Assembly (NCBI GenBank): GCA_025603075.1
Contig: MU626331.1
Span: 1 to 64,000, forward strand
Direction of reading: 5' to 3'
DNA from: Neoconidiobolus thromboides FSU 785
Lineage: Eukaryota > Entomophthoromycota > Entomophthoromycetes > Entomophthorales > Neoconidiobolaceae
DNA: 64,000 nt
The notes beneath the pieces are model-generated. The model saw only the letters and a list, made by a program, of their open reading frames with translations, was not told the origin of the DNA and did no database searches. Made by a program: the position numbers and the translations under genes. Shown here in pieces: positions 22,247-31,798 of this stretch (its first letter is position 1; each line of letters starts with the position of its first letter).

Positions 22247-23074
22247 TTTTGCTATCTTGAACATTCTACAGTATTAGAATAAATTACATCCTATTTTTTT
22301 AACATTTTTTTAAATTGTTTATTTAATGAATTTTCTAAAATTGAACTTTTTTTATAAAAGTAAATTTAAGTAAAGCTTCAAACCTCCGTATCTTTTTTAT
22401 AGTAAGGTGTGAAGGAGTTAACTCGTAAGTTTTCTTATATACTACTTTTCAAATATGTTTAAACCCTGTTATTTCTTATTTAAACTCTTGAATCTTTTTA
22501 ATACTAATGATGTCTTTACATACCATATCATAGCCTCCCATTCCTTTTTGTCTTTCTCTAAGCTTATGGATCATCTACTCATATTATTTAAAAATCTCAG
22601 CTGACAACACCTTCCACATGATATTGGTTTATCTTTGTCTTGTCAGAGCCAAATTATAGGAGTTAGGATCTAAAACAACTAAACATAGTCCTTCAAAATT
22701 AAAAGCAAGAGCACTTACCTTAAACCATAGCTTCCCAACTTAGTAATCCCATTTACTATATCTGTCCATGGCATCTCTTATTTAGTTACATTGTATTGAC
22801 CAGATGATTAGCTAATACTTAATTGAAATTGGGACAAAATACTTGTGTAGCATAAAATTTTTGTGATAAAAAGGCTCATAATTTTTTTTATGAATTTTGG
22901 CAGAAGTCCTCAAAATTAATCACTTACATCAAACATAAAGCAAGGCTAAATTTACAATGTTTGATTTTGGATCGGATTTTTCTAATTAGTAGTATTATTA
23001 CAAAGTAATTTAGATAGGAGTTTCAAATTTGTTTATTAATTTGTAATATGAAAATCATTTTTTATCTTTTGTGA
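22247..23074. other. Intergenic
   Basis: Somewhat less A+T-biased than its neighbours. A 32-codon minus-strand open stretch near 22490-22590 and an AAGGTAAGT-like donor near 22720 could be gene remnants, but no family is recognisable. Confidence 0.4.
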
Positions 23075-23710
23075 TTGATTGAAATGGTATTAGTCAGTAT
23101 ACAAAATAAAAACAAAAATAAAATAACAACCAAAATAAAATTATTATCAAAAGTTCCATCATTTCAATCAATATTCAAAAATATGTATACCACAATTGTA
23201 TTAAACTTTATTATATTCCAACTTAAAAAAGCAATAACTGATACAATTAAGTTGTATTCATTCTTTGGAAGCACTATTTTTTTTTAAAACTATAGTAATT
23301 ATTTTTAGTATTTTATGCATCCTCTTCCGTCTTATGAGTTATAATATGACGTATATAATCATACTTAATTCTGGTGCGAGTAATTTATTTTGAATTCATT
23401 CTCTGTCTTTATCTTATATCAAACTGGAATACTAAATTTAACAATTATCATCGGTTCAACTATGATTAATATCATTTCCTTATTTCAATACAAAGAAATA
23501 AGATTTGTTATAACAATTAGTTGGATATTATTTTATTATTGTATTTTAATTATTATATCTAATATATCTAATAGCGCTTTTTTAATTGGCAAATTAGACT
23601 TCTTATATCTCAATTGTATGTTATATTCTACTATAGCTTTTCTTTTAAAGATTCTAATATTTGAGGATGTATTTGTGTTTAAGAATTCTGTTAACAATTT
23701 TTCCGCTTAA
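23075..23710 (+). pseudogene. Decayed paralog of the multi-TM protein at 1317
   Basis: Two open pieces in different frames (23075-23287 and about 23390-23655) align in order with the 1317 product. In the first, a KLYSFFGSTIFF segment parallels KFIYFISTFLLFY. In the second, GILNLTIIIG parallels YFNFTISLT, ITISWILFYY parallels ILSYWIGTC, and IGKLDFLYLNCMLYSTIAF parallels ADKLDILDIATLVCHISTI. The region between is frameshifted, and the last codons run into a family A element at 23658. It is therefore probably a disabled gene with an element inserted at its 3' end. A two-exon gene with an undetected intron is a less likely alternative. Confidence 0.6.
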
Positions 23711-23761
23711 ATAGCGCTTAAAAGATGGAAAAAGTAATGAAACCAAAAAAAACATCCCCAT
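23658..23761 (+). mobile_element. Family A TIR element at the end of the decayed paralog
   Basis: TATTTGAGGATGTATTTGTG start, core CGCTTAAATAGCGCTTAAAA, ATGGAAAAAGTAATGAAACC, end AACATCCCCAT. Confidence 0.75.
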
Positions 23762-23810
23762 TTGAGTGGAAAGATTGTTAGTAAAATTAAGCAAAAAAAT
23801 ATAGTTTAAT
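23762..23810 (-). mobile_element. Partial family A element, inverted and abutting the previous copy
   Basis: TTTGAGTGGAAAGATTGTTA followed by AAAATTAAGCAAAAAAATAT is the inverse-oriented second half of family A. It begins exactly where the previous copy ends, making a head-to-head pair. Confidence 0.6.
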
Positions 23811-24584
23811 ATATTATTAACTTTTGTACTGTTGAATAAAAACCCTTTTTAAACCAATTTGATCGATATAATATCTCCAGAAATCTTAATTTATTTATTC
23901 TTTATTGATAATAAAGTATTTATTATTATATAGCATTTTAAGTAAAATCTAAAGCATAAAGTTTTAAGTTAATTTAAAATAAACGTTATCATTATAAAAA
24001 GCCCAATTAGATTATTATTAATTATCATCTATCAACTAGTCTAAAATGTAATTATTCTATCTTATTTTTTAGCAAGTGAAATTAATAATGTGTTATTTAG
24101 AAAATCAGTTTAAATGAACAGTTATTTAGCTTTCTGTTGACTTTGATATCTTGTATCACATTATTAAAATATTAGTAGAGGTAGCTTTATCTTGAATCTT
24201 CTCAATAATAAGATTATTATTTAATGATTTTTTTTTTAAAAAACCCTTAAATCATTACCATAAATGGTAAATACTTTAAGTTTTAAAACAATTAATAAAA
24301 TCTAATTGAATATTTTCAACTATAGTAAAGAGACAACTATTGCTAAGTTTAAATTAAATGATTTAAAGTAATTAAAATAGTTAACAGCACCACTATATTA
24401 ATAAATAAAATTGTTAATATCGATTGAAACAACCATTCTCATTATACCACTAAAAGAAATATATTTGAGTATCTAACTAGAAATTCAAGTAAGCCATTTC
24501 AAAAATATTAATTCAAATAAATTAAACCGCAAAGGTAGTTAATCCAACTAAGATTCATTAAGCTAAATATACCCTAGAAAAAAA

Positions 24585-24594
24585 TATATAAAAG
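24585..24594 (+). promoter_or_regulatory. TATA box of the secreted Asn/Ser-rich protein
   Basis: TATATAAAAG, 90 nt upstream of the ATG. Confidence 0.55.
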
Positions 24595-24683
24595 CCTCAA
24601 CAGTGTACACCAATTTAATATCATCAACATTTCAATATCTAAACAAACAATCTACTAAATTTCATTAATAATAACAGTAAAAT

Positions 24684-25685
24684 ATGAAGCTCGCAAGTTT
24701 TTTAGTTAGTTTAATTGCATACACTGCTATAATTGAGGCTGTGCCTTTACAACGTCGTACTTTTGGTATGCTAAATGAATTTAACTTACTTAAAGGGATT
24801 TTGGGTGGTAGTAGTAGTAAAAGTAAATCTAAGGAATCTAACTCTGGTAGTAGTTCAAATACTCATAGTAATACTAATAATATGAATAATACTCATAACA
24901 ATGGTATGGCTAATAATAGTAACAATAACGATAATAATAGTAATACTAACAATAATAGTAATACTTTTAATAGCAATTCAATTAATAATAGCAACACTTC
25001 CAACAGTAATTTAATTAATAATAATGCCAATATCGACTTTATTAATAAGTTAATTAATTCGAATCTTAATAATGGTCAAGGTTTCAACGATAATTTCATT
25101 GCCAATTTTAATAAGAATAATAATTCAGGTAGTAATTTTAGTAATATTTTAAATAATGGAAATAACAATATTAACAATAATTCTAATGATATTATCAATT
25201 CTCAAAAGATCAATAATAGCAACTCCTTTACCAATGGTTCTTCTTCCAGTAGTTCATCATCATCATCTTCTAACAATGAATCTGTTTGTCATCAACCTTC
25301 TTCCTCTTCATCTAGCTCTAACTGTTCTCTGAACGGTAAGAACCCATGTAACAATGGTCCAAACGATAAATGTGCACCAGGAAGTGGTTCCTCTTGTAGA
25401 AATGGTCCAAGTGATAAGTGCGCTCAAAATGTTACTGGCTCTTCTTCCACTTGTAATAGTACTTCTTCTAGTAACAATTGTCCACCTAATAATGATAATT
25501 CTCCATCTACCTCTTCCTCTCCAATTAAGGATAGCTCTTCCACTGAAAATAGTAATTCTTCCTCTTCTTCCTCTTCTTCCTCTTCTTCAAGCAGTAGTTC
25601 ATCCAATAGTTCTTTGAATAATAATTTCAATATTCCAAACAATTATCAGGTCGTTCCACCACCACCCCATGGCAATAAATATTAA
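24684..25685 (+). CDS. Secreted Asn/Ser-rich low-complexity protein
   Basis: 333 codons. The N-terminus is a clear signal peptide (MKLASFLVSLIAYTAIIEA), followed by a possible Kex2 site at LQRR. Residues 50-200 are dominated by Asn and Ser runs; 200-320 are Ser-rich with long poly-Ser tracts coded by mixed TCT/TCA/AGT codons. The only structured-looking part is a cysteine segment with two copies of a C-x-NGP-x-DKCA unit (near residues 220-248). The C-terminus is Pro/His-rich (VVPPPPHGNKY) with no GPI signal. No enzyme domain is visible. Likely an extracellular or wall-associated protein. The mixed serine codons argue that the tracts are maintained as protein rather than as a simple DNA repeat. 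Confidence 0.8.
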   Translation: MKLASFLVSLIAYTAIIEAVPLQRRTFGMLNEFNLLKGILGGSSSKSKSKESNSGSSSNTHSNTNNMNNTHNNGMANNSNNNDNNSNTNNNSNTFNSNSINNSNTSNSNLINNNANIDFINKLINSNLNNGQGFNDNFIANFNKNNNSGSNFSNILNNGNNNINNNSNDIINSQKINNSNSFTNGSSSSSSSSSSSNNESVCHQPSSSSSSSNCSLNGKNPCNNGPNDKCAPGSGSSCRNGPSDKCAQNVTGSSSTCNSTSSSNNCPPNNDNSPSTSSSPIKDSSSTENSNSSSSSSSSSSSSSSSSNSSLNNNFNIPNNYQVVPPPPHGNKY

Positions 25686-27096
25686 ATTTTTAATGCTTTG
25701 TTGAACAAGAGTCTATTTTTAAATTTAAATTCAAATTTTAAATTTTATAGTTTATAGTCTATATTTAGAATTTATAAATATATTCTATAGTTTTAAATAG
25801 CTATTTTTTTGAAATATTTAGAATATGTTTTAGTTGTATTTGACTTAGTATTGAATTGTTTTAATTTCAATATTTTAAAATAAATTCATGAACACCCTAT
25901 CAAAAAACTCAGCAATTGTTAAGCTAATTTCTTAAATGATCAACTTAATTTTGGGTTGCATAGAAATTTGCCAAAGTTGTTAATTATTGGTTAAAACTCT
26001 AAATTTACTCATAAAATACTAATTTTTATCTGAATTCTTCATCAAAAAATACTTCAGTTTTAACTATTTTTATCTAATCATAAAATCATCCTTACTATTT
26101 AATAAAAAATTCAAATTAATAGAACTAATGGAGCTAATAGACAAGTAAGCCATGTATTATTTTATTAAAAATAGAACTTGATTTATTTATAACCTATACC
26201 CCTCACTTAAAAACTAAGATCTCAGTCCCTTATACTAATCTTATTTTTAAATTATTTTATCTTTCCAGTTTTTTAATTAGTTTATTCATTGTAATCATTA
26301 AAAATATGATATCAAAACAAGTAGTCTACAAACTACGTCAATAGAAATATGGTAAAAAAAGTAAGTCATTTTTTATTACAAAAAATTATAAAAGTTAATG
26401 CTAGCTGATAAAGTGTATAATAAAAGTTAAGTCTATTCAGTTAAATTTGATATTCAATATTTTGAACTTAATATTAAATGCTCCCATATTGTTATCAATT
26501 CCTTTAATTTAACTTTATAGTACTGGATTTCTTATTAAACAATTTACTTATGCCCATATTTTAATTAACGATTCAATTTATCCCTTTAATTCAAAGTTGA
26601 GAACAAGGACCTGTCATACTTTCATGCTAGAATCTATCAGTGATGAATTGAAGTCTTATCAAATACAGTCATAGCTATTTTTTTAAATTGTGTTCTGGTT
26701 GGTCTAATTTTTAAGTGAAAGGATTCTGTTTTTAGAGTAGAGATAAAAAATTTACTAATGTTTGAATTTGGGGACATTTATCAACAAGTAAATAATTCAA
26801 GGCCTAAAAAAAGGATCAAAAATCGAACAAAAAAAATAAAAATCAATATTTTGAATCAAACTAAGTCTTCAGATAAGCTTAATTATAATATTTCGTTTAA
26901 AGTACCCTCTAATTAAAAATAGAATATGGATTTGAATTTCAATGACTGTTTCATTATAAAAATAGAATTTGTTAAAAATCCAAGCAAGTTCTGCTTAGTG
27001 AGATGGGTTGAAATAAACAAAAAATTAGCTTAAAATACGATATATAAAAAGGTAACTAGAATATTAAGAAAAAATAAACAATTAATAAATTGAATA
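25686..27096. other. Intergenic
   Basis: A+T-rich spacer between two secreted-protein genes. I see no element copy, only a TATA box at its right edge. Confidence 0.5.
27041..27052 (+). promoter_or_regulatory. TATA box of the 39-bp-repeat secreted protein
   Basis: TATATAAAAAGG, 45 nt upstream of the ATG. Confidence 0.55.
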
Positions 27097-28729
27097 ATGT
27101 ATTACTTCAATTCTATATTTCATTTAACTATCTTATTAAGTTACATAAGCTTGACATTTGCTCATAATCTAACATCAACTCAAGTAGATAAAGACAACTG
27201 TTTATGTTTACCAGTAGATAAGCAGAATTATCAATGGGTGGTCAAATTTTTACCTAAAGAAATACGTAATGATGTATTAAAAATCATTATTGGTTATCAA
27301 AATTCAAACACTTTATCAGCTACTTCTAATTACTATACTTCTTGTTCTATAGTTTGTGGAAATCAATCCACTTCTTCTGGAAATCATTGTTCATACACTA
27401 CTCCAACCTATACTACTGATACTACTTATACATATTCTACTCCAACTTATACTACTGATACTAGCTATACTTATTCTACTCCAACNNNNNNNNNNNNNNN
27501 NNNNNNNNNNNNNNNNNNNNNNNNNNNNNNNNNNNNNNNNNNNNNNNNNNNNNNNNNNNNNNNNNNNNNNNNNNNNNNNNNNNNNNNNNNNNNNNNNNNN
27601 NNNNNNNNNNNNNNNNNNNNNNNNNNNNNNNNNNNNNNNNNNNNNNNNNNNNNNNNNNNNNNNNNNNNNNNNNNNNNNNNNNNNNNNNNNNNNNNNNNNN
27701 NNNNNNNNNNNNNNNNNNNNNNNNNNNNNNNNNNNNNNNNNNNNNNNNNNNNNNNNNNNNNNNNNNNNNNNNNNNNNNNNNNNNNNNNNNNNNNNAACCT
27801 ATAGTACAAGTACCACAGATAGTTACTCTACTCCAACTTATACTACAAGTACTACAAATACTTATTCTACCCCAACTTATACTACAAGTAGTTCAACCGA
27901 TTGCACTACCGATTCTACAACTTACAATACAAGTACTTCTAATACTTACTCTACTCCAACTTATAGTACTAGTACCACTGATACTTACTCTACTCCAATT
28001 TATAGTACTAGTACCACTGATACCTACTCTACTCCAACCTATAGTACTAGTACCACCAATACTTATTCTACTCCCACTTATAGTACTAGTACCACCGATA
28101 CTTACTCTACTCCAACTTATACCACCGATACTACCGATACTTATTCAACTCCAACTTATAGCACTGGCACAACTGATACTTATTCTACTCCAACTTATAC
28201 TACAAGCACTTCTGATACTTATTCTACCCCAACTTATACTACAAGTAGCTCAACCGATTGCACTACCGATTCTACAACTTACAATACAAGTACTTCTGAT
28301 ACTTACTCTACTCCAACTTATACTACAAGTACCACTGATACCTACTCTACTCCAACTTATAGTACCAGTACCACTGATACCTATTCCACTCCAACCTATG
28401 ATACAAGTACCACAAATACTTATTCTACTCCAACTTATACTACAAGTACCACCGATACTTATTCTACTCCCACTTATAGTACTAGTACCACTGATACTTA
28501 CTCTACTCCAACTTATACCACAAGTACCACCAATACCTATACTACCCAAACTTATACTTATTCCACTCCAGAGTATAGTACAAGTACTACCAATGCCTAT
28601 TCTACTCCAAGTTATGGCACGGATAGCACCACCAGCTGCAGTACATCTATTCCAGTTTATACTAGTATCCAAGGGAGTTATAGTAGTTCAGTTGCTGAAA
28701 TCACCTATCCTGTTTCGCTTGTATATTAA
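27097..28729 (+). CDS. Secreted Thr/Ser/Tyr/Pro repeat protein (broken by assembly gap)
   Basis: Signal peptide at residues 1-22 (hydrophobic stretch ending FAHN), then a unique segment of about 75 residues with a C-L-C pair and a VVKFLPKEIRNDVLK helix, then tandem 13-residue units of the type TYSTPTYTTSTTD to nearly the end. A variant block with SSSTDCTTDSTTYNTS occurs twice. The final residues leave the repeat (STSIPVYTSIQGSYSS) and end at VSLVY. The frame before the N run and the frame after it differ with the 310 N as drawn. A true length divisible by three (309 fits eight repeat units) rejoins them, so I call one gene. Probably a heavily O-glycosylated wall or adhesin-like stalk. No GPI signal is evident. 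Confidence 0.75.
27390..28620 (+). repeat. 39-bp tandem repeat inside the secreted protein gene
   Basis: Repeating unit of 39 bp (ACTTATTCTACTCCAACTTA then TACTACAAGTACCACCGAT), coding 13 residues. Units vary at synonymous and a few non-synonymous sites (STSTTD, TTDTTD, STGTTD). The array spans the N gap. Confidence 0.9.
27486..27795. other. Assembly gap (310 N)
   Basis: Undetermined bases within the 39-bp tandem array. The sequence on each side is repeat, so the true size is uncertain. Confidence 1.
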
Positions 28730-29404
28730 GACAGGCAGTTGTAAAATTAGTTTATACTCAATAAAAAATATACATTGTAAATTAATATAGTGTTTTTGAT
28801 AGCTTAATGGAATCAATATAGCTCTAAAGCTTTATTTTTTTCAATATAATAGTGTTTTTAATCCTCTGTAAAGGGTTAACCTTGATGGTTATAATCGTAT
28901 TTAGAATATTCAATAAAGAATCTTTTATGTTTAATATCAACAATTCAAACTACTATCAAGAAAACAGCTTGAAAATTTTAATGTTTTATTGAAATTGTTA
29001 TTAACAGCTACATCTTTAATTTATAGTTATTGCAGCTGTATTACGATTTCATTTGCAATAGTTTTTAGAGCAGCTATTTGGTTATATAGTTTTCTCATGT
29101 ATAATTTTACGATTTTAGCATGATTCTGAAAAAAATTATTCTTAGATAAAAAGTTATTCAGGTCATAATAGAGTTGCAGCAATTCTGTAAAAAATTTTAA
29201 AAAGCTAACGTTAAAGAAAAGAGCTAAAATTGAAATCTGCTGCTTAACTTAAAATGGTAACACAACAACATATCAACAAAAAAGAAAGGGAGTAATTTAT
29301 AAAAAAACAGATATATAAAGCTGAATTTGAAATAGAACAAAAATTACAATAACATTCCCAAAAATTAAATAATTCAAGTTTCATATAACATTACACTTTT
29401 TAGA
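28730..29404. other. Intergenic with one family B element
   Basis: Contains the family B copy at 29023-29190 and a TATA box (TATATAAAG, 29312-29320) for the next gene. Nothing else is seen. Confidence 0.5.
29023..29190 (+). mobile_element. Family B TIR element
   Basis: TATAGTTATTGCAGCTGTAT at the left and AGAGTTGCAGCAATTCTGTA at the right; ATAGTTTTTAGAGCAGC follows the left terminus as in the 17473 copy. Confidence 0.55.
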
Positions 29405-29874
29405 ATGAAATTCCATACTATCGTTTTCTTCTTTTTTGGTATATTTTATTCTATTTTTATAACCTTCCAATTCTAATTATTTTGAAATTAGCTCTTCTCA
29501 GCTTAATCTATGCTCATGATGGAGCCCATGATGACGATATGGATATGGAATCCAACAACAGTAGTGGTACTTCAAGTAAACCAACTAAAATGAATAAAGA
29601 TAGTAGTCCTACTCCTACGGATTCTAATAGTAGTAGTACCACTACTGAAGAACCATGGACACCTATTGATCCAGCTTTACAAGCCTCAATTAATAAGCCA
29701 AAATCTATATCAGCGGCTGCTTACACACCATCGAAAATTAATTTTAGTTCGAGTTCAGAAGCGGTTAAAGCATCATCCAAAGTTAGTGGTAACGCTAAAT
29801 CGGATAGTACTAATCTAAAGATTCAATATGTAGCTATGGTAGTACCAGCTATGTTTGTAATGAGCATGAATTAA
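29405..29874 (+). CDS. Small secreted, probably GPI-anchored protein
   Basis: Two exons, 29405-29438 and 29492-29874, giving 138 aa. The first exon codes MKFHTIVFFFF, and the splice (G|GTATAT...AATTAG|CT) restores ALLSLIYAHDG. The signal peptide is thus split by a 53-nt intron. The mature part is Asp/Ser/Thr-rich (HDGAHDDDMDMES, then STTTEEP), followed by a Ser/Ala/Lys region. The C-terminus is small residues (SGNAKSDS) then a hydrophobic end VAMVVPAMFVMSMN, which fits a GPI-attachment signal. No catalytic domain. Without the intron, translation would have to start inside a poor context and would lack a signal peptide, which supports the splice. Likely a cell-surface protein. Confidence 0.7.
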
Positions 29875-30974
29875 ATTTTAAGTTAAAAATAAATAGTATT
29901 TATATATAAATTACTGAATAATAGTTGATATTAAAAAAATTAAAAACTTTATTAATAATATTATTAAGTAGTATTAAGTAGGAAGATAGAAAGCATTCGA
30001 TCGGTTTCGAAACAAATTATGTTTGATAATATGATGAATTAAAATAAGAACTAGTCATTAATCTTTTTGAAAATATCGATTCAATAATTAACATAGAAGG
30101 GGTATCGATCACTTTCGAGTTATTATTAAATTTTAAATTTAAACCTCCATCTACTTTTTCATCCTTTTCTATAGGGGTATTAAGCTGCTTGGCTAATAAA
30201 ATACTACCTAAAAAACTACTCGACATTATTTAACTATCAAAGCTATTATTTGTATAAAATTTCAAGTAAGAGTCCAAATGCTCAACTAAATTGGTTTTTT
30301 GTTTATAGTTTGGATTGTCTTTGGAGCCCTTTTATACCTCCTATATTGCTTTGATAAGCGTTTTTTATCACTTTATTTTATGAGGCTATTTTCTTGATTA
30401 CAATTTGTATTCACTTTTATTAAATCTAAATAAACCGCTCATTTAGTTACCATACCAATGTTTTAAAGATAAAATTAATTCTAATTAATTAAAATGGATA
30501 ACTATTATTAATGTGGCCTTTGAATTTTATAAAAAAATACTATTATTAATTAGTCAATACAAATACAAATTTAAAATACCTCTAATTTTTTATTAATAAT
30601 ATTGTTAATAAATTACCTAACTGGTAATATTTAGATTATTATATTAATCAATGGTTTTCAAATTTATAAATAGATGGTAGTAATCCTATTAATAGTTTTT
30701 ACTAAAACAAAAGATAACTTAGTTTTTTAGATTACAGTTAAAAATCTAATCAAATGGGTATATTTATTACTGAAGATTAAAAAAGTAAAAGCTCATTACA
30801 TTAATCTGCTAGAAATAACAAATAGTTATATTTTATTAGTATTTTTGAGGTTAGCATTTGATGGACATTTCTCTAAAATATCCCACTCAAAAAATATAAT
30901 ACTAAAATTTTGAAAAAATGTAATTTATCTAGAACAGAAATAGTTAAATATTATTTAATACAGGGAAGAATATA
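29875..30974. other. Intergenic
   Basis: Holds a doubtful small minus-strand gene at 30017-30226 and, at its right end, the start of the inverted tRNA-Asp repeat (30936). The rest is featureless. Confidence 0.5.
30017..30226 (-). CDS. Possible small protein, unknown
   Basis: 69 codons. The amino-acid composition is balanced (IEKDEKVDGGLNLKF, PSMLIIESIFSKRL), unlike the Phe/Tyr/Ile-rich products of random frames here, which is the only support. No domain, signal peptide or paralog is recognised. Splicing could extend it. Low confidence. Confidence 0.3.
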   Translation of the reverse strand: MSSSFLGSILLAKQLNTPIEKDEKVDGGLNLKFNNNSKVIDTPSMLIIESIFSKRLMTSSYFNSSYYQT

Positions 30975-31048
30975 TCTCGGGTAGTATAGTGGTGAGTATC
31001 CCCGCCTGTCACGCGGGAGACCGGGGTTCAATTCCCCGCTCGAGAGTA
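30936..31048 (+). repeat. Left arm of inverted repeat containing tRNA-Asp
   Basis: From AGAAATAGTTAAATATT through the tRNA to GAGAGT this is the reverse complement of 31686-31798, apart from one visible difference in the 5' flank. Confidence 0.85.
30975..31046 (+). tRNA. tRNA-Asp (GTC), copy 1
   Basis: 72 nt, intronless. TCTCGGG pairs with CTCGAGA, the anticodon loop CTGTCAC gives GTC, the T-arm CGGGG-TTCAATT-CCCCG is intact, and the discriminator is G. TATTTTTG immediately downstream can stop Pol III. Confidence 0.96.
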
Positions 31049-31214
31049 TTTTTGATAAATACTACCAGTTGAGCTTTCATTTGAATATTTCAGTTTTTTA
31101 TTATTTATAATAACTTAGGTAACATTATAAACTTTTATAGCATTAAACTAAAATTTATATTTTTGAAAAAATAGTTACAATGTTTTAACTTTAAAGGTTA
31201 TTAACATGATTAAA

Positions 31215-31319
31215 TATTTGGGAGTATTTTTTATGGTTTCATCACTTTTTCCATCTTTTGAGTGCTGTCTGAGTGGAAAGGCTATCAGTAAAATTCTTAA
31301 ACAAATATATCCACATATG
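31215..31319 (-). mobile_element. Family A TIR element
   Basis: ATTTGGGAGTATTTTTTATG start, core GAGTGCTGTCTGAGTGGAAA, AAAATTCTTAAACAAATATA, end TCCACATAT. Termini diverged. Confidence 0.75.
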
Positions 31320-31349
31320 TTTTTTACTATTTTTGAATTTATGTTAATA

Positions 31350-31453
31350 TATGGGAATATGTTTTTGTATTTGAGAATTTCACTAACAATCTTTCTACGC
31401 AAATAGCACTTAAAAGATGGAAAAAGTAATGAAGCCAAAAAAACATCACCATA
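31350..31453 (+). mobile_element. Family A TIR element
   Basis: TATGGGAATATGTTTTTGTA start, core ACGCAAATAGCACTTAAAAG, ATGGAAAAAGTAATGAAGCC, end CATCACCATA. Confidence 0.78.
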
Positions 31454-31467
31454 TTTAAAAAATAAAA

Positions 31468-31567
31468 TATGGAAGTGTTTCTGGGTTTCTGTTTTTTCCA
31501 TTTTTAAACATTGTTTGAGCAGAAAGATTGATAATGAAACTCTTAGATAAAAAACACATTTCCATAT
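31468..31567 (-). mobile_element. Family A TIR element
   Basis: TATGGAAGTGTTTCTGGGTT start, AAACATTGTTTGAGCAGAAA core, end ACACATTTCCATAT. The third in a row within 360 bp. Confidence 0.72.
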
Positions 31568-31685
31568 GTTTAGTATACAACCTTAAAGTAAGTTTATACA
31601 CTAATAGATCCTACACCTACATAAGTGATCAAAGAAATAAAGCAATTGAATGAATGTATAAAATTTCTAGCGATGATAAAAAACT

Positions 31686-31798
31686 CACTCTCGAGCGGGG
31701 AATTGAACCCCGGTCTCCCGCGTGACAGGCGGGGATACTCACCACTATACTACCCGAGATATATTCTTCCCTGTATTAAATAATATTTAAATATTTCT
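31686..31798 (-). repeat. Right arm of inverted repeat containing tRNA-Asp
   Basis: Reverse-complement match to 30936-31048, covering the whole tRNA plus about 38 bp of 5' flank; homology stops two bases past the tRNA 3' end. Confidence 0.85.
31688..31759 (-). tRNA. tRNA-Asp (GTC), copy 2
   Basis: Identical to copy 1 over all 72 nt, on the opposite strand. GAGTTTTTTATC follows on the minus strand and supplies a T-run terminator. Confidence 0.96.

Larger units (their letters stand above)
23711..24683. other. Intergenic with element remnants
   Basis: After the family A copy and its inverted fragment, nothing is recognised up to the TATA box at 24585. Confidence 0.5.
31046..31687. other. Spacer between inverted tRNA-Asp genes, three family A elements
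   Basis: The centre of the tRNA inverted repeat contains three complete family A copies in alternating orientation (31215, 31350, 31468) with only 14-30 bp between them. Confidence 0.8.

Noticed and set aside
22490-22600. Minus-strand stretch beginning M-I-H-K-L-R-E-R-Q-K-G
   Set aside because: Only 32 codons, no continuation found through splice sites and no family recognised; possible remnant but not supportable.
25424-25642. Long Glu/Leu-rich minus-strand frame opposite the secreted Ser-rich protein
   Set aside because: It is the antisense of poly-Ser codons (TCT/TCA giving Glu/Leu); no start context, promoter or homolog.
27390-28620. CRISPR-like regularly spaced repeat
   Set aside because: Units are contiguous 39-bp coding repeats with no unique spacers, in a eukaryotic secreted-protein gene.
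28250-28790. Other open frames across the 39-bp array
   Set aside because: A repeat unit divisible by three leaves all frames open; only the frame joined to the signal peptide is plausible.
31175-31501. Protein-coding genes of 60-110 codons over family A elements
   Set aside because: They are the element sequence plus random flank, repeated at other copies; treated as element property, not genes.
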